A stretch of 18,912 nucleotides of DNA from CAZMVU01 sp964569295 (lineage in GTDB: Bacteria; Hydrogenedentota; Hydrogenedentia; Hydrogenedentales; JAGMZX01). Below are positions 1 to 8,018 of this stretch, in pieces. Under the pieces are notes generated by a model that saw only the letters and a list, made by a program, of their open reading frames with translations, was not told the origin of the DNA and did not search any database. Numbering within the stretch: position 1 is the stretch's first letter; each line of letters opens with the position of its first letter. Where the stretch lies: assembly GCA_964569295.1 (NCBI GenBank), contig CAZMVU010000084.1:1-18912 (forward strand), in the 5' to 3' direction. The position numbers were made by a program, and so were the translations under genes.

Positions 1-129
1 ATAGCGGTGGCAAGCCACCGCAGTCCAAAGTGGCGCCAACACCATGGCTATCCCCGTCGCACGACTGGTATTCGCTATCACAGGGCAGATTGGCGAAACA
101 CGTGCGTTCCCTTGCCCATACGGCTAAAG
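1..129 (+). repeat. Interspersed repeat, copy 1 (inverted partner of 18760-18888)
   Basis: This stretch matches the reverse complement of 18760-18888. By eye the first ~100 bases differ at about 8 positions, including single-base indels, and both copies end in GGCTAAAG. The outer end carries a perfect dyad, GCGGTGGC at 4-11 and GCCACCGC at 14-21, so it can form a tight hairpin. An open frame starting with GTG runs through both copies (beginning MASHRSPK). A one-base indel near base 65 shifts the frame between copies, so I treat it as non-coding. The family is unnamed here; it looks like a REP/MITE-type dispersed element. The copy may extend beyond base 1. Confidence 0.8.
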
Positions 130-568
130 AATTACAGAATCTCGGGTTTTTCAATGACAAGAACGGGTAAGCGAAAACGGCCAGTCTGGCCGCGCCGCTA
201 GCCCATGGTCCCTGGGAACCACGGAACAGGACTGCCTCATGGTGTGGGAAGCCATCGTGAAAGACTCTGCAGGATGCTGTGACCTTGACCGGTAGCAGTA
301 CGCATGGAGACCAGCGGGATTGTCTTCGCGTGGTGTGCTTCGTGTAGATGCGTGAATAAGAAAGCAAGCCGCACAGTACTCTATCGTGGGAGGGGACCGG
401 GCTACCGCCAGCCTGCTCGTTGACTTGGGCGCGGGGGCCGCAGTATCATACCCGCACGTAGCTTGGCGGCGATGGGGGCGTGCCCGTAAGTTCTTCGCAT
501 TAAACGAATTAAGCCTTTCCCTGTTTTTCGTTTCTTGCGGGCATTATGTCAAGGAAGGAGCACTCTGT
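130..568. other. Gene-poor stretch upstream of the GH4 gene
   Basis: I see no convincing gene in this ~440-base stretch. An open frame in phase with the GH4 gene runs from 386, but its first 61 codons look unlike any GH4 N-terminus and the real start has its own ribosome binding site. The A+T-richer part around 495-550 is the likely place for a promoter, but I could not find a convincing -35/-10 pair. Confidence 0.5.
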
Positions 569-1852
569 ATGAAGTTGGCTGTGATCGGCGGGGGCAGTTC
601 GTACACGCCCGAATTGCTCGATGGTCTTCTGTCGCGGCGCACCCGCATTCCCGTGACCGAGGTGTGGCTGATGGACCAGGACACCAGCCGCCTCGAGATC
701 AATGCCGATTTCGCCCGGCGCATGGCCACGCGCAGCGGCGCCGGCGTCACCATCGAGGCCACCCACGACCTGCGCGCAGCGATAGACGGCGCCAAGTATG
801 TCGTGACGCAGATTCGCGTCGGGCAGATGCAGGCGCGCATCAACGACGAAAAACTCGGGCGGAAATACGGCATCGTGGGCCAGGAGACCACGGGCGTGGG
901 CGGTTTCGCATGCGCCCTGCGCACGATCCCGCGTATTCTGGACGTGGCCCACACGATGGAAGAGCTCGCGCCCGCTGGCTTCCTCGTCAACTTCACGAAC
1001 CCCGCCGGCATCAACACCGAGGCGGTTCTCAAGCACAGCACGATCAAGACCGTGGGCCTGTGCAATGTGCCCATCGGCATGATCATGGACTGCGTGAAGC
1101 ATCTGGGGGGCGAATGGCACGAGTATGAGCTGGACTACGTAGGGCTGAATCACTTGTCGTGGGTGCGCCGGTTCAAGCGCAACGGGCAGGACATCACGGC
1201 GCAGGTGCTCGAAAAATTCTGTGAGCACGCGCGCGATGAGTGGGAGGAAGCGCCCACGCGGGAGAGCATGATCGCCGCCATCCGCGGCCTCGGTATGTTC
1301 TGCAATTACTATTTGCAGTATTTCTACGCCACGGACTCCGTGCTCGAGACCCTGCGGAAGAAGGAAAAGACCCGCGGCGAGGAAGTGGTCGCCATCGAGA
1401 ACACGCTATTCGAGCAGTACAAGAACCCGGACCTTGTGGAGAAGCCCAAAGAGCTCGGCGAACGCGGCGGCGCGCATTACTCGACGGCCGCTTTCAACCT
1501 GATCGAGGCCATCGAGAACGATCTCGGCAACCAACAGATCGTGTGTTGCCGCAACGATGGCGCCGTGCCCACTTTCGACGAGAACGTAAGTGTCGAGGTG
1601 CCGGCCACCATCGGTAAGAACGGGGCCGTGGCCATCCCGCAACACACGCCCGAACCGCCCATCCGCGGACTCATGCAGCTCATCAAGGCCTACGAATCGC
1701 TCACGGTGGCGGCGTCGGTCAGCGGCGACCGGGAGGCGGCGTTCCAGGCGCTTATCACGAACCCGCTCATGCCCGACGCCAAGGATGCGCGGCGCATGCT
1801 CGATGAGTTGCTCGACATCAACAAGGAACATTTGCGCGGCACGTTCTTCTAG
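569..1852 (+). CDS. Glycoside hydrolase family 4, probable 6-phospho-beta-glucosidase
   Basis: The product is 427 residues, normal for GH4 enzymes, which cleave glycosidic bonds by an NAD- and divalent metal-dependent redox mechanism in the cytoplasm. The N-terminus is a Rossmann fold (KLAVIGGGSSYTPEL, residues 2-16; acidic end of strand 2 at D36). The family block QETTGVGGFACALRTIP lies at 105-121 and NFTNPAGI at 141-148. The metal ligands expected from the family are Cys165, in GLCNVPIG, and His195, in GLNHLSW. The CNVP form of the cysteine motif is the one associated with phospho-beta-glucosidases rather than alpha-specific members; this is family knowledge, so the substrate is inferred. 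I chose ATG 569 because AAGGAAGGAG sits at 551-560; an upstream in-frame start at 386 adds 61 atypical residues. No PTS or sugar transporter is adjacent, so the source of a phosphorylated substrate is unclear. The gene precedes purC by 33 bases. Confidence 0.88.
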   Translation: MKLAVIGGGSSYTPELLDGLLSRRTRIPVTEVWLMDQDTSRLEINADFARRMATRSGAGVTIEATHDLRAAIDGAKYVVTQIRVGQMQARINDEKLGRKYGIVGQETTGVGGFACALRTIPRILDVAHTMEELAPAGFLVNFTNPAGINTEAVLKHSTIKTVGLCNVPIGMIMDCVKHLGGEWHEYELDYVGLNHLSWVRRFKRNGQDITAQVLEKFCEHARDEWEEAPTRESMIAAIRGLGMFCNYYLQYFYATDSVLETLRKKEKTRGEEVVAIENTLFEQYKNPDLVEKPKELGERGGAHYSTAAFNLIEAIENDLGNQQIVCCRNDGAVPTFDENVSVEVPATIGKNGAVAIPQHTPEPPIRGLMQLIKAYESLTVAASVSGDREAAFQALITNPLMPDAKDARRMLDELLDINKEHLRGTFF

Positions 1853-1885
1853 CCCGTTCAACCTATCGCAAGGGAGAGAAACCCC

Positions 1886-2779
1886 ATGACTATCCAGGCC
1901 TTGATCGAAACGCACATACCTGGCATCGAGCCCATGAATCGCGGGAAAGTGCGCGACATTTACGACGTGGGCGACCAATTGCTCATAGTCGCCACGGACC
2001 GCATCTCCGCGTTCGACTGGGTGAACCCCGTCGGCATTCCTGACAAGGGCAAGGTGCTTACGCAGATCAGCCTGTGGTGGTTCGAGCAAATGGGCGATAT
2101 CGTGGACAACCACCTTATCTCGGCGGATGTGGCGGATTTCCCGGATCAGTTCCGCGACCACGCGGACCAGCTCGCCGGCCGTTCGATGCTCGTGCATAAG
2201 TGCGAGATGTTTCCGGTCGAGTTCGTTATTCGCGGATATCTCGCCGGCAGCGGCTGGAAAGAATACCAGGAACAGGGAACCGTGTGCGGCATCGCGCTGC
2301 CGGCCGGGCTGGTGGAAAGCAGCAAGCTTCCCGAGCCCATCTACACGCCGGCCACCAAGGCCACAGACGGCCACGACATCAACATCAGCCCTGAGGAAGC
2401 CGGCCGGATCATCGGCGAAGACTGGAACGAAAAGGCCTCGCAAACCGCGCTGGAAATCTACAAGCGCGGCCGCGACATTGCCGCGAAACGTGGTATCATT
2501 CTGTGTGACACGAAGTTCGAATTCGGGCTGCACGCGGGCCGGCTTACTCTGGCCGATGAGATTCTCACACCCGATTCCTCGCGCTTCTGGCCCGCAGACC
2601 AGTATGCGCCGGGCAAGAGCCAGCCCAGCTTTGACAAGCAGTTCGTGCGCGATTATCTTGAAACCACTGGTTGGGACAAGAACTCGCCCCAGCCAGCGCT
2701 CCCCGAGGACATTGTGACAAAAACGCGGGACAAATACTGCGAAGCCTACACACTGCTGACGGGCAGGAAGGACTTGTAA
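1886..2779 (+). CDS. purC: Phosphoribosylaminoimidazole-succinocarboxamide synthase (SAICAR synthase)
   Basis: This cytosolic enzyme ligates aspartate to CAIR using ATP in de novo purine synthesis. The 297 residues match the longer PurC class. Diagnostic blocks are GKVRDIYDVGD near 20-30, VATDRISAFDWV near 36-47, VEFVIRGYLAGSGWKEY near 112-128, and ILCDTKFEFG followed by ADEILTPDSSRFWP toward the C-terminus. A ribosome binding site (AAGGGAGAG) lies just upstream of ATG 1886. The stop is 3 bases before purF, so the two are surely cotranscribed. The 33-base gap after the GH4 gene makes it likely that all three share a transcript. Confidence 0.97.
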   Translation: MTIQALIETHIPGIEPMNRGKVRDIYDVGDQLLIVATDRISAFDWVNPVGIPDKGKVLTQISLWWFEQMGDIVDNHLISADVADFPDQFRDHADQLAGRSMLVHKCEMFPVEFVIRGYLAGSGWKEYQEQGTVCGIALPAGLVESSKLPEPIYTPATKATDGHDINISPEEAGRIIGEDWNEKASQTALEIYKRGRDIAAKRGIILCDTKFEFGLHAGRLTLADEILTPDSSRFWPADQYAPGKSQPSFDKQFVRDYLETTGWDKNSPQPALPEDIVTKTRDKYCEAYTLLTGRKDL

Positions 2780-2782
2780 TTC

Positions 2783-4285
2783 ATGGCCTTCGGGCGCTAT
2801 GACGACCATATCGAGAAGCTACCCCAACCCTACCAACACCGCGTTGTGCCCAACGAAGCAGACGACCACCTGCACGATGAATGCGGCGTCTTCGGCGTCT
2901 ATGGACATCCCGAGGCGGCCAACCTCACCTACCTCGGTCTCTATGCGCTCCAGCATCGCGGCCAGGAAGGGGCGGGCATCTGCTGCTCGGACAAGGGCGT
3001 GCTCACGGTGCACCGCGGCGTGGGGCTCGTGTCCGACGTGTTCAAGCCGCATAAGCTGGCGCGCGTGCGCGGCACCCACGGCATCGGGCATGTGCGCTAC
3101 TCGACCTTCGGGTCGAACAACCTGAAAAACGTGCAGCCGCTCACGGTCGACTTTGCCCGCGGCTCGATGGCCGTGGCCCACAACGGCAACCTGGTCAACG
3201 CCGGGTTCCTGCGGGAAGGACTCGAGGAGATCGGCGCGATCTTCCAGTCCACCACGGACAGCGAGGTTATCCTTCACCTGATTTCACGCTCGCAGGAGGA
3301 GACCTTTACCGAGTGTGTGATCGATGCGCTGCGCAAGGTGATGGGCGCCTACTCGGTTCTCGTGATGAACGGAGAGGAAGTGGTGGCCGCGCGCGATCCT
3401 TACGGCTTCCGGCCGCTCTGGCTCGGCCGCCTCGGTGACACCTACATCCTCGCGAGCGAGACCTGCGCGCTGGACATTATCGACGCGGCCTGGATTCGCG
3501 AGATCGAGCCGGGCGAGGTGATCACGCTGTCCGGCGAAGGATTGCGCTCCCAGAAACCGCTGGGCAACGGTACCCCGAAGCAATGCATCTTCGAATTTGT
3601 CTATGTCGCGCGCCCCGACAGCTACATCTTCGGCAAGCCCGTCGACGAAGTGCGCAAAAACCTCGGGCGCGAACTTGCGAAGACGGCGCCCGTCGAGGCG
3701 GATCTGGTCATGGCGGTGCCCGACTCGTCGAACCCGGCGGCGCTGGGCTATTCGCACGAATCCGGCCTGCCCTTCGATATGGGGTTCATCCGCAACCACT
3801 ACGTGGGCCGTACGTTTATCGAGCCGGACCAGGGCATCCGCGACTTCGGCGTGAAAATCAAGCTGAACCCCTCGCAGCACGCCGTCGAAGGTAAGCGTAT
3901 TGTGCTGGTGGATGACAGCATCGTGCGGGGGACGACGGCGCGCAAGATCATCAAGATGTTGCGGCGTTGCGGGGTAAAGGAAATCCATTTCCGCGTGGCG
4001 TCGCCCGAGATCATCAACTCGTGCCACTACGGCATCGACACGCCCAACCGCAGCAAACTCATCGCCTACAACATGACCGTAGATGAAATCCGCGACTTTC
4101 TGGGCGTGGACTCGCTGGCCTACCTGTCCATTGACGGGCTGGTCCGCGCCACCGGCCTTGACCCCTCGCACTTTTGTCTTGCCTGCTTCAACAACGACTA
4201 CCCGACACTGACCCCAAACGACTTCATCATCCACGAGCGCGTCCCCCGGCATGTGGACCACAGCACCGAGCAGATCGGGCTGTAG
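2783..4285 (+). CDS. purF: Amidophosphoribosyltransferase, 4Fe-4S type
   Basis: PurF makes 5-phosphoribosylamine from PRPP and glutamine, the committing step of purine synthesis. The 500-residue product has an N-terminal Ntn glutaminase domain, with the nucleophile Cys34 in DECGVFGVYG, preceded by a 33-residue stretch that would be a cleaved propeptide. The C-terminal phosphoribosyltransferase domain has the PRPP loop LVDDSIVRGTTARK around 375-388. Cysteines at 268, 414, 465 and 468 (the last two in CLAC) match, after propeptide removal, the spacing of the four iron-sulfur ligands of the Bacillus subtilis-type enzyme, so an oxygen-sensitive 4Fe-4S cluster is expected. Its binding site AGGAAGG overlaps the end of purC. 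Downstream is a 134-base convergent gap that is very GC-rich, with repeated GCCGCGGCC words and no clear T-tailed terminator. Confidence 0.97.
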   Translation: MAFGRYDDHIEKLPQPYQHRVVPNEADDHLHDECGVFGVYGHPEAANLTYLGLYALQHRGQEGAGICCSDKGVLTVHRGVGLVSDVFKPHKLARVRGTHGIGHVRYSTFGSNNLKNVQPLTVDFARGSMAVAHNGNLVNAGFLREGLEEIGAIFQSTTDSEVILHLISRSQEETFTECVIDALRKVMGAYSVLVMNGEEVVAARDPYGFRPLWLGRLGDTYILASETCALDIIDAAWIREIEPGEVITLSGEGLRSQKPLGNGTPKQCIFEFVYVARPDSYIFGKPVDEVRKNLGRELAKTAPVEADLVMAVPDSSNPAALGYSHESGLPFDMGFIRNHYVGRTFIEPDQGIRDFGVKIKLNPSQHAVEGKRIVLVDDSIVRGTTARKIIKMLRRCGVKEIHFRVASPEIINSCHYGIDTPNRSKLIAYNMTVDEIRDFLGVDSLAYLSIDGLVRATGLDPSHFCLACFNNDYPTLTPNDFIIHERVPRHVDHSTEQIGL

Positions 4286-4419
4286 GTTTTCCGGGCGGGT
4301 TTCAGCCCACGCCGCAAAACAGGGCAGGCGGTCATGCGCCGAGGCCGGTTATCCTGCTGCGGCGTCCGTGGCGCCGCGGCCGCGGATCCCGGCCTGGTGT
4401 AACGCCGCGGCCGGCCGCC

Positions 4420-5148
4420 TCATGCGCCCGCGGCCTGCTTCCAGGCATCAACACACTGCTTCAAACCCGGCACGGGATTGTTCGGGTTCAGCTCGAACTC
4501 GAAAACCGTCCAGCCGTTGAAGCCTACCTCGTCCAGTGCCGCCACCAATTCACGCAAATCGAGATCGCCTTCGCCGAGCATTTGTTCCTCGCCGCCCCGC
4601 ACCCAGTCTTTCAGGTGGATTTCGAACAGAAGCGGCCCCAGCGCGCGCACGGCTTCGGCCGGATCTTCGCCGGAACGAATGGCATGGCCCGTATCCAGGC
4701 ATGCGCCGATCAGGGGGCAGCGTCCATCGAGCGCCTGGACCACATCGTTCACCTTGTCGTACCGCGCGCCGGGACCATGGTTATGCAGGGCCACACGCAC
4801 ACTGAATTCCCGGGTAAGCTGCTCGATGTCGTCAAGCGCCACAGGGGCGACGTCCGCCGCGATGCAGTTCACGCCCAGCGCCTGGGCAAACTCGAAACGC
4901 CGCCGGTTCGCGCCCTGATCCTGCTCGAATACCTCGACCCCGAACGACGGCACACGGATATCCGCACAGCGCAGGGTGTCCCGGCGCATGCGAAACTCGG
5001 GGTCCATGAGGTCCGGCAGCATGTGTACACGACACAACTCCACTACGTTAATGCCCAACTCCATGGCGCAGCGCAGCGCACTCTCGAATTCGAACTCGCG
5101 GAAACAATAGCTCTGGACGGCGAGGCGTGTGAGGTTACTGCTGGACAT
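4420..5148 (-). CDS. Xylose isomerase-like TIM-barrel sugar isomerase/epimerase
   Basis: The 242-residue protein has the pattern of the AP-endonuclease-2/xylose-isomerase-like TIM-barrel superfamily. Barrel-strand motifs are present in order: VVELCRVH near the N-terminus, VALHNHG in the middle, CLDTGHA, EIHLKDW and WTVFEFEL near the end. These supply the His, Asp and Glu residues that bind a divalent metal in this fold. Members isomerise or epimerise sugars or inositols; the substrate here cannot be read from sequence. ATG 5148 is preferred because AAAGGGG lies about 8 bases upstream; an in-frame ATG 13 codons earlier (5187) lacks a good site. The gene sits 141 bases downstream of the FecCD-type permease on the same strand, so it may be the last gene of that operon or independently transcribed. 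Confidence 0.8.
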   Translation of the reverse strand: MSSSNLTRLAVQSYCFREFEFESALRCAMELGINVVELCRVHMLPDLMDPEFRMRRDTLRCADIRVPSFGVEVFEQDQGANRRRFEFAQALGVNCIAADVAPVALDDIEQLTREFSVRVALHNHGPGARYDKVNDVVQALDGRCPLIGACLDTGHAIRSGEDPAEAVRALGPLLFEIHLKDWVRGGEEQMLGEGDLDLRELVAALDEVGFNGWTVFEFELNPNNPVPGLKQCVDAWKQAAGA

Positions 5149-5289
5149 TCCGGCTGGACCCCTTTCGTTGGGTTGTGCATTCTGCATGCTTTCTGAGTAT
5201 GAGGCGTTGCAACGGCGGTTTCAAGCCGCACCAAGATCTTGTGCGAAACGGATGTCGCCCCAGCGGTTTCCGGGCGCCCCGCTATCGCC

Positions 5290-6324
5290 CTAGGCTTCCC
5301 AGTCGGCGAAGCGCCGGCGCAGCAGAAGATACAGGAAGAACGGGCCGCCGATAAGGGTGGTGATGATGCCGATAGGCACTTCGCCGGCGATGGGCATTTT
5401 GCGGCTTACGACATCGCACAGGCAGAGGAAGCCGGCGCCTGTGATAAAGGTTATGGGCAGGAGCACGCGGTGCCGGCTGCCGGTAAACGCCCGCACGGAG
5501 TGGGGCACTATAAGCCCGACAAAACCGATGGGGCCCACTTTCGATACGATGACCGCGGTGATCAACGACCCCACGACAAACACGACGAGTTGCAAACGGC
5601 CCACGTGTACGCCGCGGCTCGCGGCGAGTTCTGTGCTGAACCCGAACTGATCGAGCTTGCCCGCCTGCGCCAGGAGCACCGCCGCTCCCGGCAATACGAC
5701 GAGCGCCACGACCGCCGCCGGTTGGAAGCCGAGTACATCGACGCCGCCCATGAGCCAGCGGTCCATATCGATCAGGCGCTCGGGCCGGGCGAAGAACCGC
5801 GCCAGCATGATCCCGGCATTGGCGATAATGCCCAGCGTCACCCCGGTGAGCAACAGCACCGCCGGCGATGGCCGTGCGCGCCGGCTGGCCATGAGGTAGA
5901 TGAGCAACACATCGGCGAGGGCGAAGGCGAACGCCAGCCCCTGCACCATGGGGATTCCCAGGATCGTGCGCACAAGCACGCCCGCATCCACCAGCACGAG
6001 GGCGACATAGGCGCCGAGGGCGCCGGCACTCGCGATGCCCAGCGTGTAGGGCGTCGCCAGGGGATTGCGCAGGACCGCCTGAAACGTACAGCCCACGAGC
6101 GCCAGACCACCGCCCGCAAGACATGCCGCCAGCGTGCGCGGAAGCCGCTGCGAGAGCAGAATGTGCAGCGCCGGACTTTCAGCCAGCGTCATGCCCGCGC
6201 GCCAATGCGACCATGCCCCGGCCAGATCGATAGACTGTTTGCCGATAATCAAACTCAACGCCATGATGATGAGCGTGCTGCTCAGGACCACGCCGTACAA
6301 CACCGGGATGGGTACACGGCGCAT
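5290..6324 (-). CDS. FecCD/BtuC-type ABC transporter permease (cobalamin/iron-chelate class)
   Basis: This is a polytopic inner-membrane protein of 344 residues, the usual length for FecCD/BtuC permeases that import vitamin B12, heme or ferric siderophores. The sequence is hydrophobic throughout, with about nine or ten membrane segments. Family blocks are LPRTLAACLAGGGLALVG followed by QAVLRNPLATPYTLGI in the first third, GPIGFVGLIVPH in the last third, and GEVPIGIITTLIGGPFFLYLL near the C-terminus. The ATPase gene before it ends in TAATG, so the stop and this start share one A: strong translational coupling. The binding protein, ATPase and permease together form one complete importer. The exact ligand is unresolved. 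Confidence 0.92.
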   Translation of the reverse strand: MRRVPIPVLYGVVLSSTLIIMALSLIIGKQSIDLAGAWSHWRAGMTLAESPALHILLSQRLPRTLAACLAGGGLALVGCTFQAVLRNPLATPYTLGIASAGALGAYVALVLVDAGVLVRTILGIPMVQGLAFAFALADVLLIYLMASRRARPSPAVLLLTGVTLGIIANAGIMLARFFARPERLIDMDRWLMGGVDVLGFQPAAVVALVVLPGAAVLLAQAGKLDQFGFSTELAASRGVHVGRLQLVVFVVGSLITAVIVSKVGPIGFVGLIVPHSVRAFTGSRHRVLLPITFITGAGFLCLCDVVSRKMPIAGEVPIGIITTLIGGPFFLYLLLRRRFADWEA

Positions 6325-7121
6325 TATGGCGTCACCTCAGGCATGGCAGCGGCGACGAGCGGGCCGCCGGTGAGCGGATTGGCCGCCACGCGAATGGCCG
6401 CGCCGTAGGCCTGCGAGAGCACGGCCTCTTGCAACACATCCGCCGGCGCACCCGAGGCTGCCACATTGTGGCCGGTGCCCAATAGCACCATGTCATCGCA
6501 GAAGGCGCCGGCGAGGTTGAGGTCGTGCGTCACCACCCCGACGCCATAGCCTTCGCGGGCCAGGCGCGCCAACAACGCGAAGACACCGGCCTCATGGTGA
6601 ATATCGAGGGCGGCTGTCGGCTCGTCGAGCAACAACAATTCCGGCTCCTGGGCAAGGATACTTGCCAGTAACACCCGTTGCCGTTCGCCGCCCGAGAGCG
6701 ACGAGAACAGACGCCCGGCGAATTCGGCGCAGGATGTGGCGTCCAGGCACCGGCGCACGGCCTCGTGATCGTGCCTGTTCAGCCCGCGGACACCCGCCGC
6801 GTGCGGATAGCGGCCAAGACAAACCACCTCGAACGCCGTGAGCGAAAAAATGGGCTCGACCGACTGCGGCAAAAAAGCGACCGTCCGCGCCCGGGTTCGC
6901 GGGCCCAGCCGCGCCAAGGGCTGCCCGTCAATCAGCACGGCCCCGGTCCGCGGTTGCAACAGTCCGCCCAACAACCGCAAGAGGGTGCTCTTACCGCTGC
7001 CGTTCGGCCCGACGATGCCAGTGAGTCGGCCACGATGGATAACAGCGCCCACATCTCGCAGGACCTCGTGTCCACGTTCATAGGCGAAAGAGACCTCCGC
7101 TGCGGCCAGCAGCCGGCTCAT
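6324..7121 (-). CDS. ABC transporter ATP-binding protein (FecE/BtuD-type)
   Basis: The 265-residue cytoplasmic ATPase energises the adjacent FecCD-type permease. Walker A is GPNGSGKST at 38-46, followed by a Q-loop (FLPQS), the signature LSGGERQR, Walker B LLLLDEPTAALD and the switch histidine in VTHDLN, all intact. The closest known class is the ATPases of siderophore and cobalamin importers. The C-terminal ~50 residues after the nucleotide-binding core are a normal extension for this class. Its ATG overlaps the stop of the binding-protein gene as ATGA, and its own stop overlaps the permease start as TAATG, so the three subunits are translated as a coupled unit. Confidence 0.94.
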   Translation of the reverse strand: MSRLLAAAEVSFAYERGHEVLRDVGAVIHRGRLTGIVGPNGSGKSTLLRLLGGLLQPRTGAVLIDGQPLARLGPRTRARTVAFLPQSVEPIFSLTAFEVVCLGRYPHAAGVRGLNRHDHEAVRRCLDATSCAEFAGRLFSSLSGGERQRVLLASILAQEPELLLLDEPTAALDIHHEAGVFALLARLAREGYGVGVVTHDLNLAGAFCDDMVLLGTGHNVAASGAPADVLQEAVLSQAYGAAIRVAANPLTGGPLVAAAMPEVTP

Positions 7122-8014
7122 TGCGGCAACTCCGCCGTGGGATGGAGGAACGCCGCAATCCTGCGCGCGATCTCGAGAATGCGCGGGCCGGGACGTAGTG
7201 CGTGGGACGCGGTTACCAGCAGAATGCGCCCCTCCTGCACGGCGGGCAATGCGGGCAGGGCGTTCCAGTCATGCAAAAAAGCGGCTTCGTCCGCGCTGGA
7301 CAACTGCTCGCCCGCGTGAAACTCGATGATGGCCTCGGGCGCACGCACGACGACCGTCTCCTTCGATGCTTCGAAGTAGGCGGTGTCTTCGTCGTGGTAC
7401 AGGTTGCGGCCACCGGCGAGGGCAACCATCTCCGACACAAACGAGGAGCGCCCCACCGTGTGCAGGGTGTCCAGGTTGTGCATGGCGCGGCCGGTGAGAA
7501 TGAGCACCGGGACGGGCGGCAAGTTCGCCGTCGCTGTTCGCAACGCCTTGATCTCCCGTTGCATGCGGGCGCGGAGCGCCTCGGCCTCGGGCACACAATC
7601 CAACACTTCACCGAGCCGGGCAATGCCGGCGTCGATGCCGCCGAAACTGTCCATGTTGATATTCGCTACCCGGATACCGCGTTGCGCCGCAAAGTCCGTC
7701 ACCTTCGGATAGACGCCGGCGAGCAGAAGCACGGCCGGGTCGAGCAGGGTAAGTTTCTCGAGGTCAGGATCGATGTAGCCGCCAACCCGGGGAAGTGTTT
7801 CCACCGCGGGCGGGTAATCACTGTAGTTGCCGACTGCCACGATGCGATCGCCCTGGCCCAGAGCATACACGAACTCGGTAAGATGCGGGCCCATGACAGC
7901 AACGCCCGATGCCTCTTCCGGTTCATGGTTCACGGCGCTGCAGCCCCCCAACAGGAGGAGCACAAACAGGACGGCTCGCGATACGTTCGCCCTCCCTTGC
8001 GCGCGCCGGTCCAT
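7118..8014 (-). CDS. Substrate-binding lipoprotein of cobalamin/iron-chelate ABC importer
   Basis: From ATG 8014 the protein has 298 residues, beginning with a lipoprotein signal: basic residues, a VLFVLLLL core and the lipobox LGGC with Cys25 as the expected lipidated residue. The mature part is a Helical-backbone/TroA-like (BtuF/FecB-like) binding protein, with a GNYSDYPP segment followed by LPRVGGYIDPDLEKL and later VGRSSFVSEMVALAGGRN, blocks typical of BtuF-like proteins. Those blocks favour a tetrapyrrole or chelate ligand such as cobalamin, but this is inference. A longer frame starts at 8086 but would overlap trpS by 68 bases and put 24 extra residues before the signal, so I reject it. 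ATG 8014 lies 4 bases after the trpS stop; the ribosome binding site is weak, consistent with coupling. No cobalamin riboswitch was seen upstream of the operon. Confidence 0.87.
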   Translation of the reverse strand: MDRRAQGRANVSRAVLFVLLLLGGCSAVNHEPEEASGVAVMGPHLTEFVYALGQGDRIVAVGNYSDYPPAVETLPRVGGYIDPDLEKLTLLDPAVLLLAGVYPKVTDFAAQRGIRVANINMDSFGGIDAGIARLGEVLDCVPEAEALRARMQREIKALRTATANLPPVPVLILTGRAMHNLDTLHTVGRSSFVSEMVALAGGRNLYHDEDTAYFEASKETVVVRAPEAIIEFHAGEQLSSADEAAFLHDWNALPALPAVQEGRILLVTASHALRPGPRILEIARRIAAFLHPTAELPQ

Positions 8015-8018
8015 AGGA

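Noticed and set aside
7..201. Small gene starting MASHRSPK in the repeat (and the similar frame at 18619-18882)
   Set aside because: The two copies share only about the first 19 residues. A one-base indel breaks the frame, and the starts lie inside a hairpin, which points to a non-coding repeat.
386..568. N-terminal extension of the GH4 protein
   Set aside because: The 61 extra residues do not resemble a GH4 N-terminus, and ATG 569 has a strong binding site followed at once by the Rossmann motif.
1406..2809. A 467-codon - strand frame opposite GH4 and purC
   Set aside because: It is the shadow of two well-supported genes, with no recognisable motif or start signal.
4286..4419. Bidirectional terminator between purF and the isomerase
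   Set aside because: The gap has GC-rich palindromic words (GCGGCCGGCCGC) but no stem followed by a T run in either direction.
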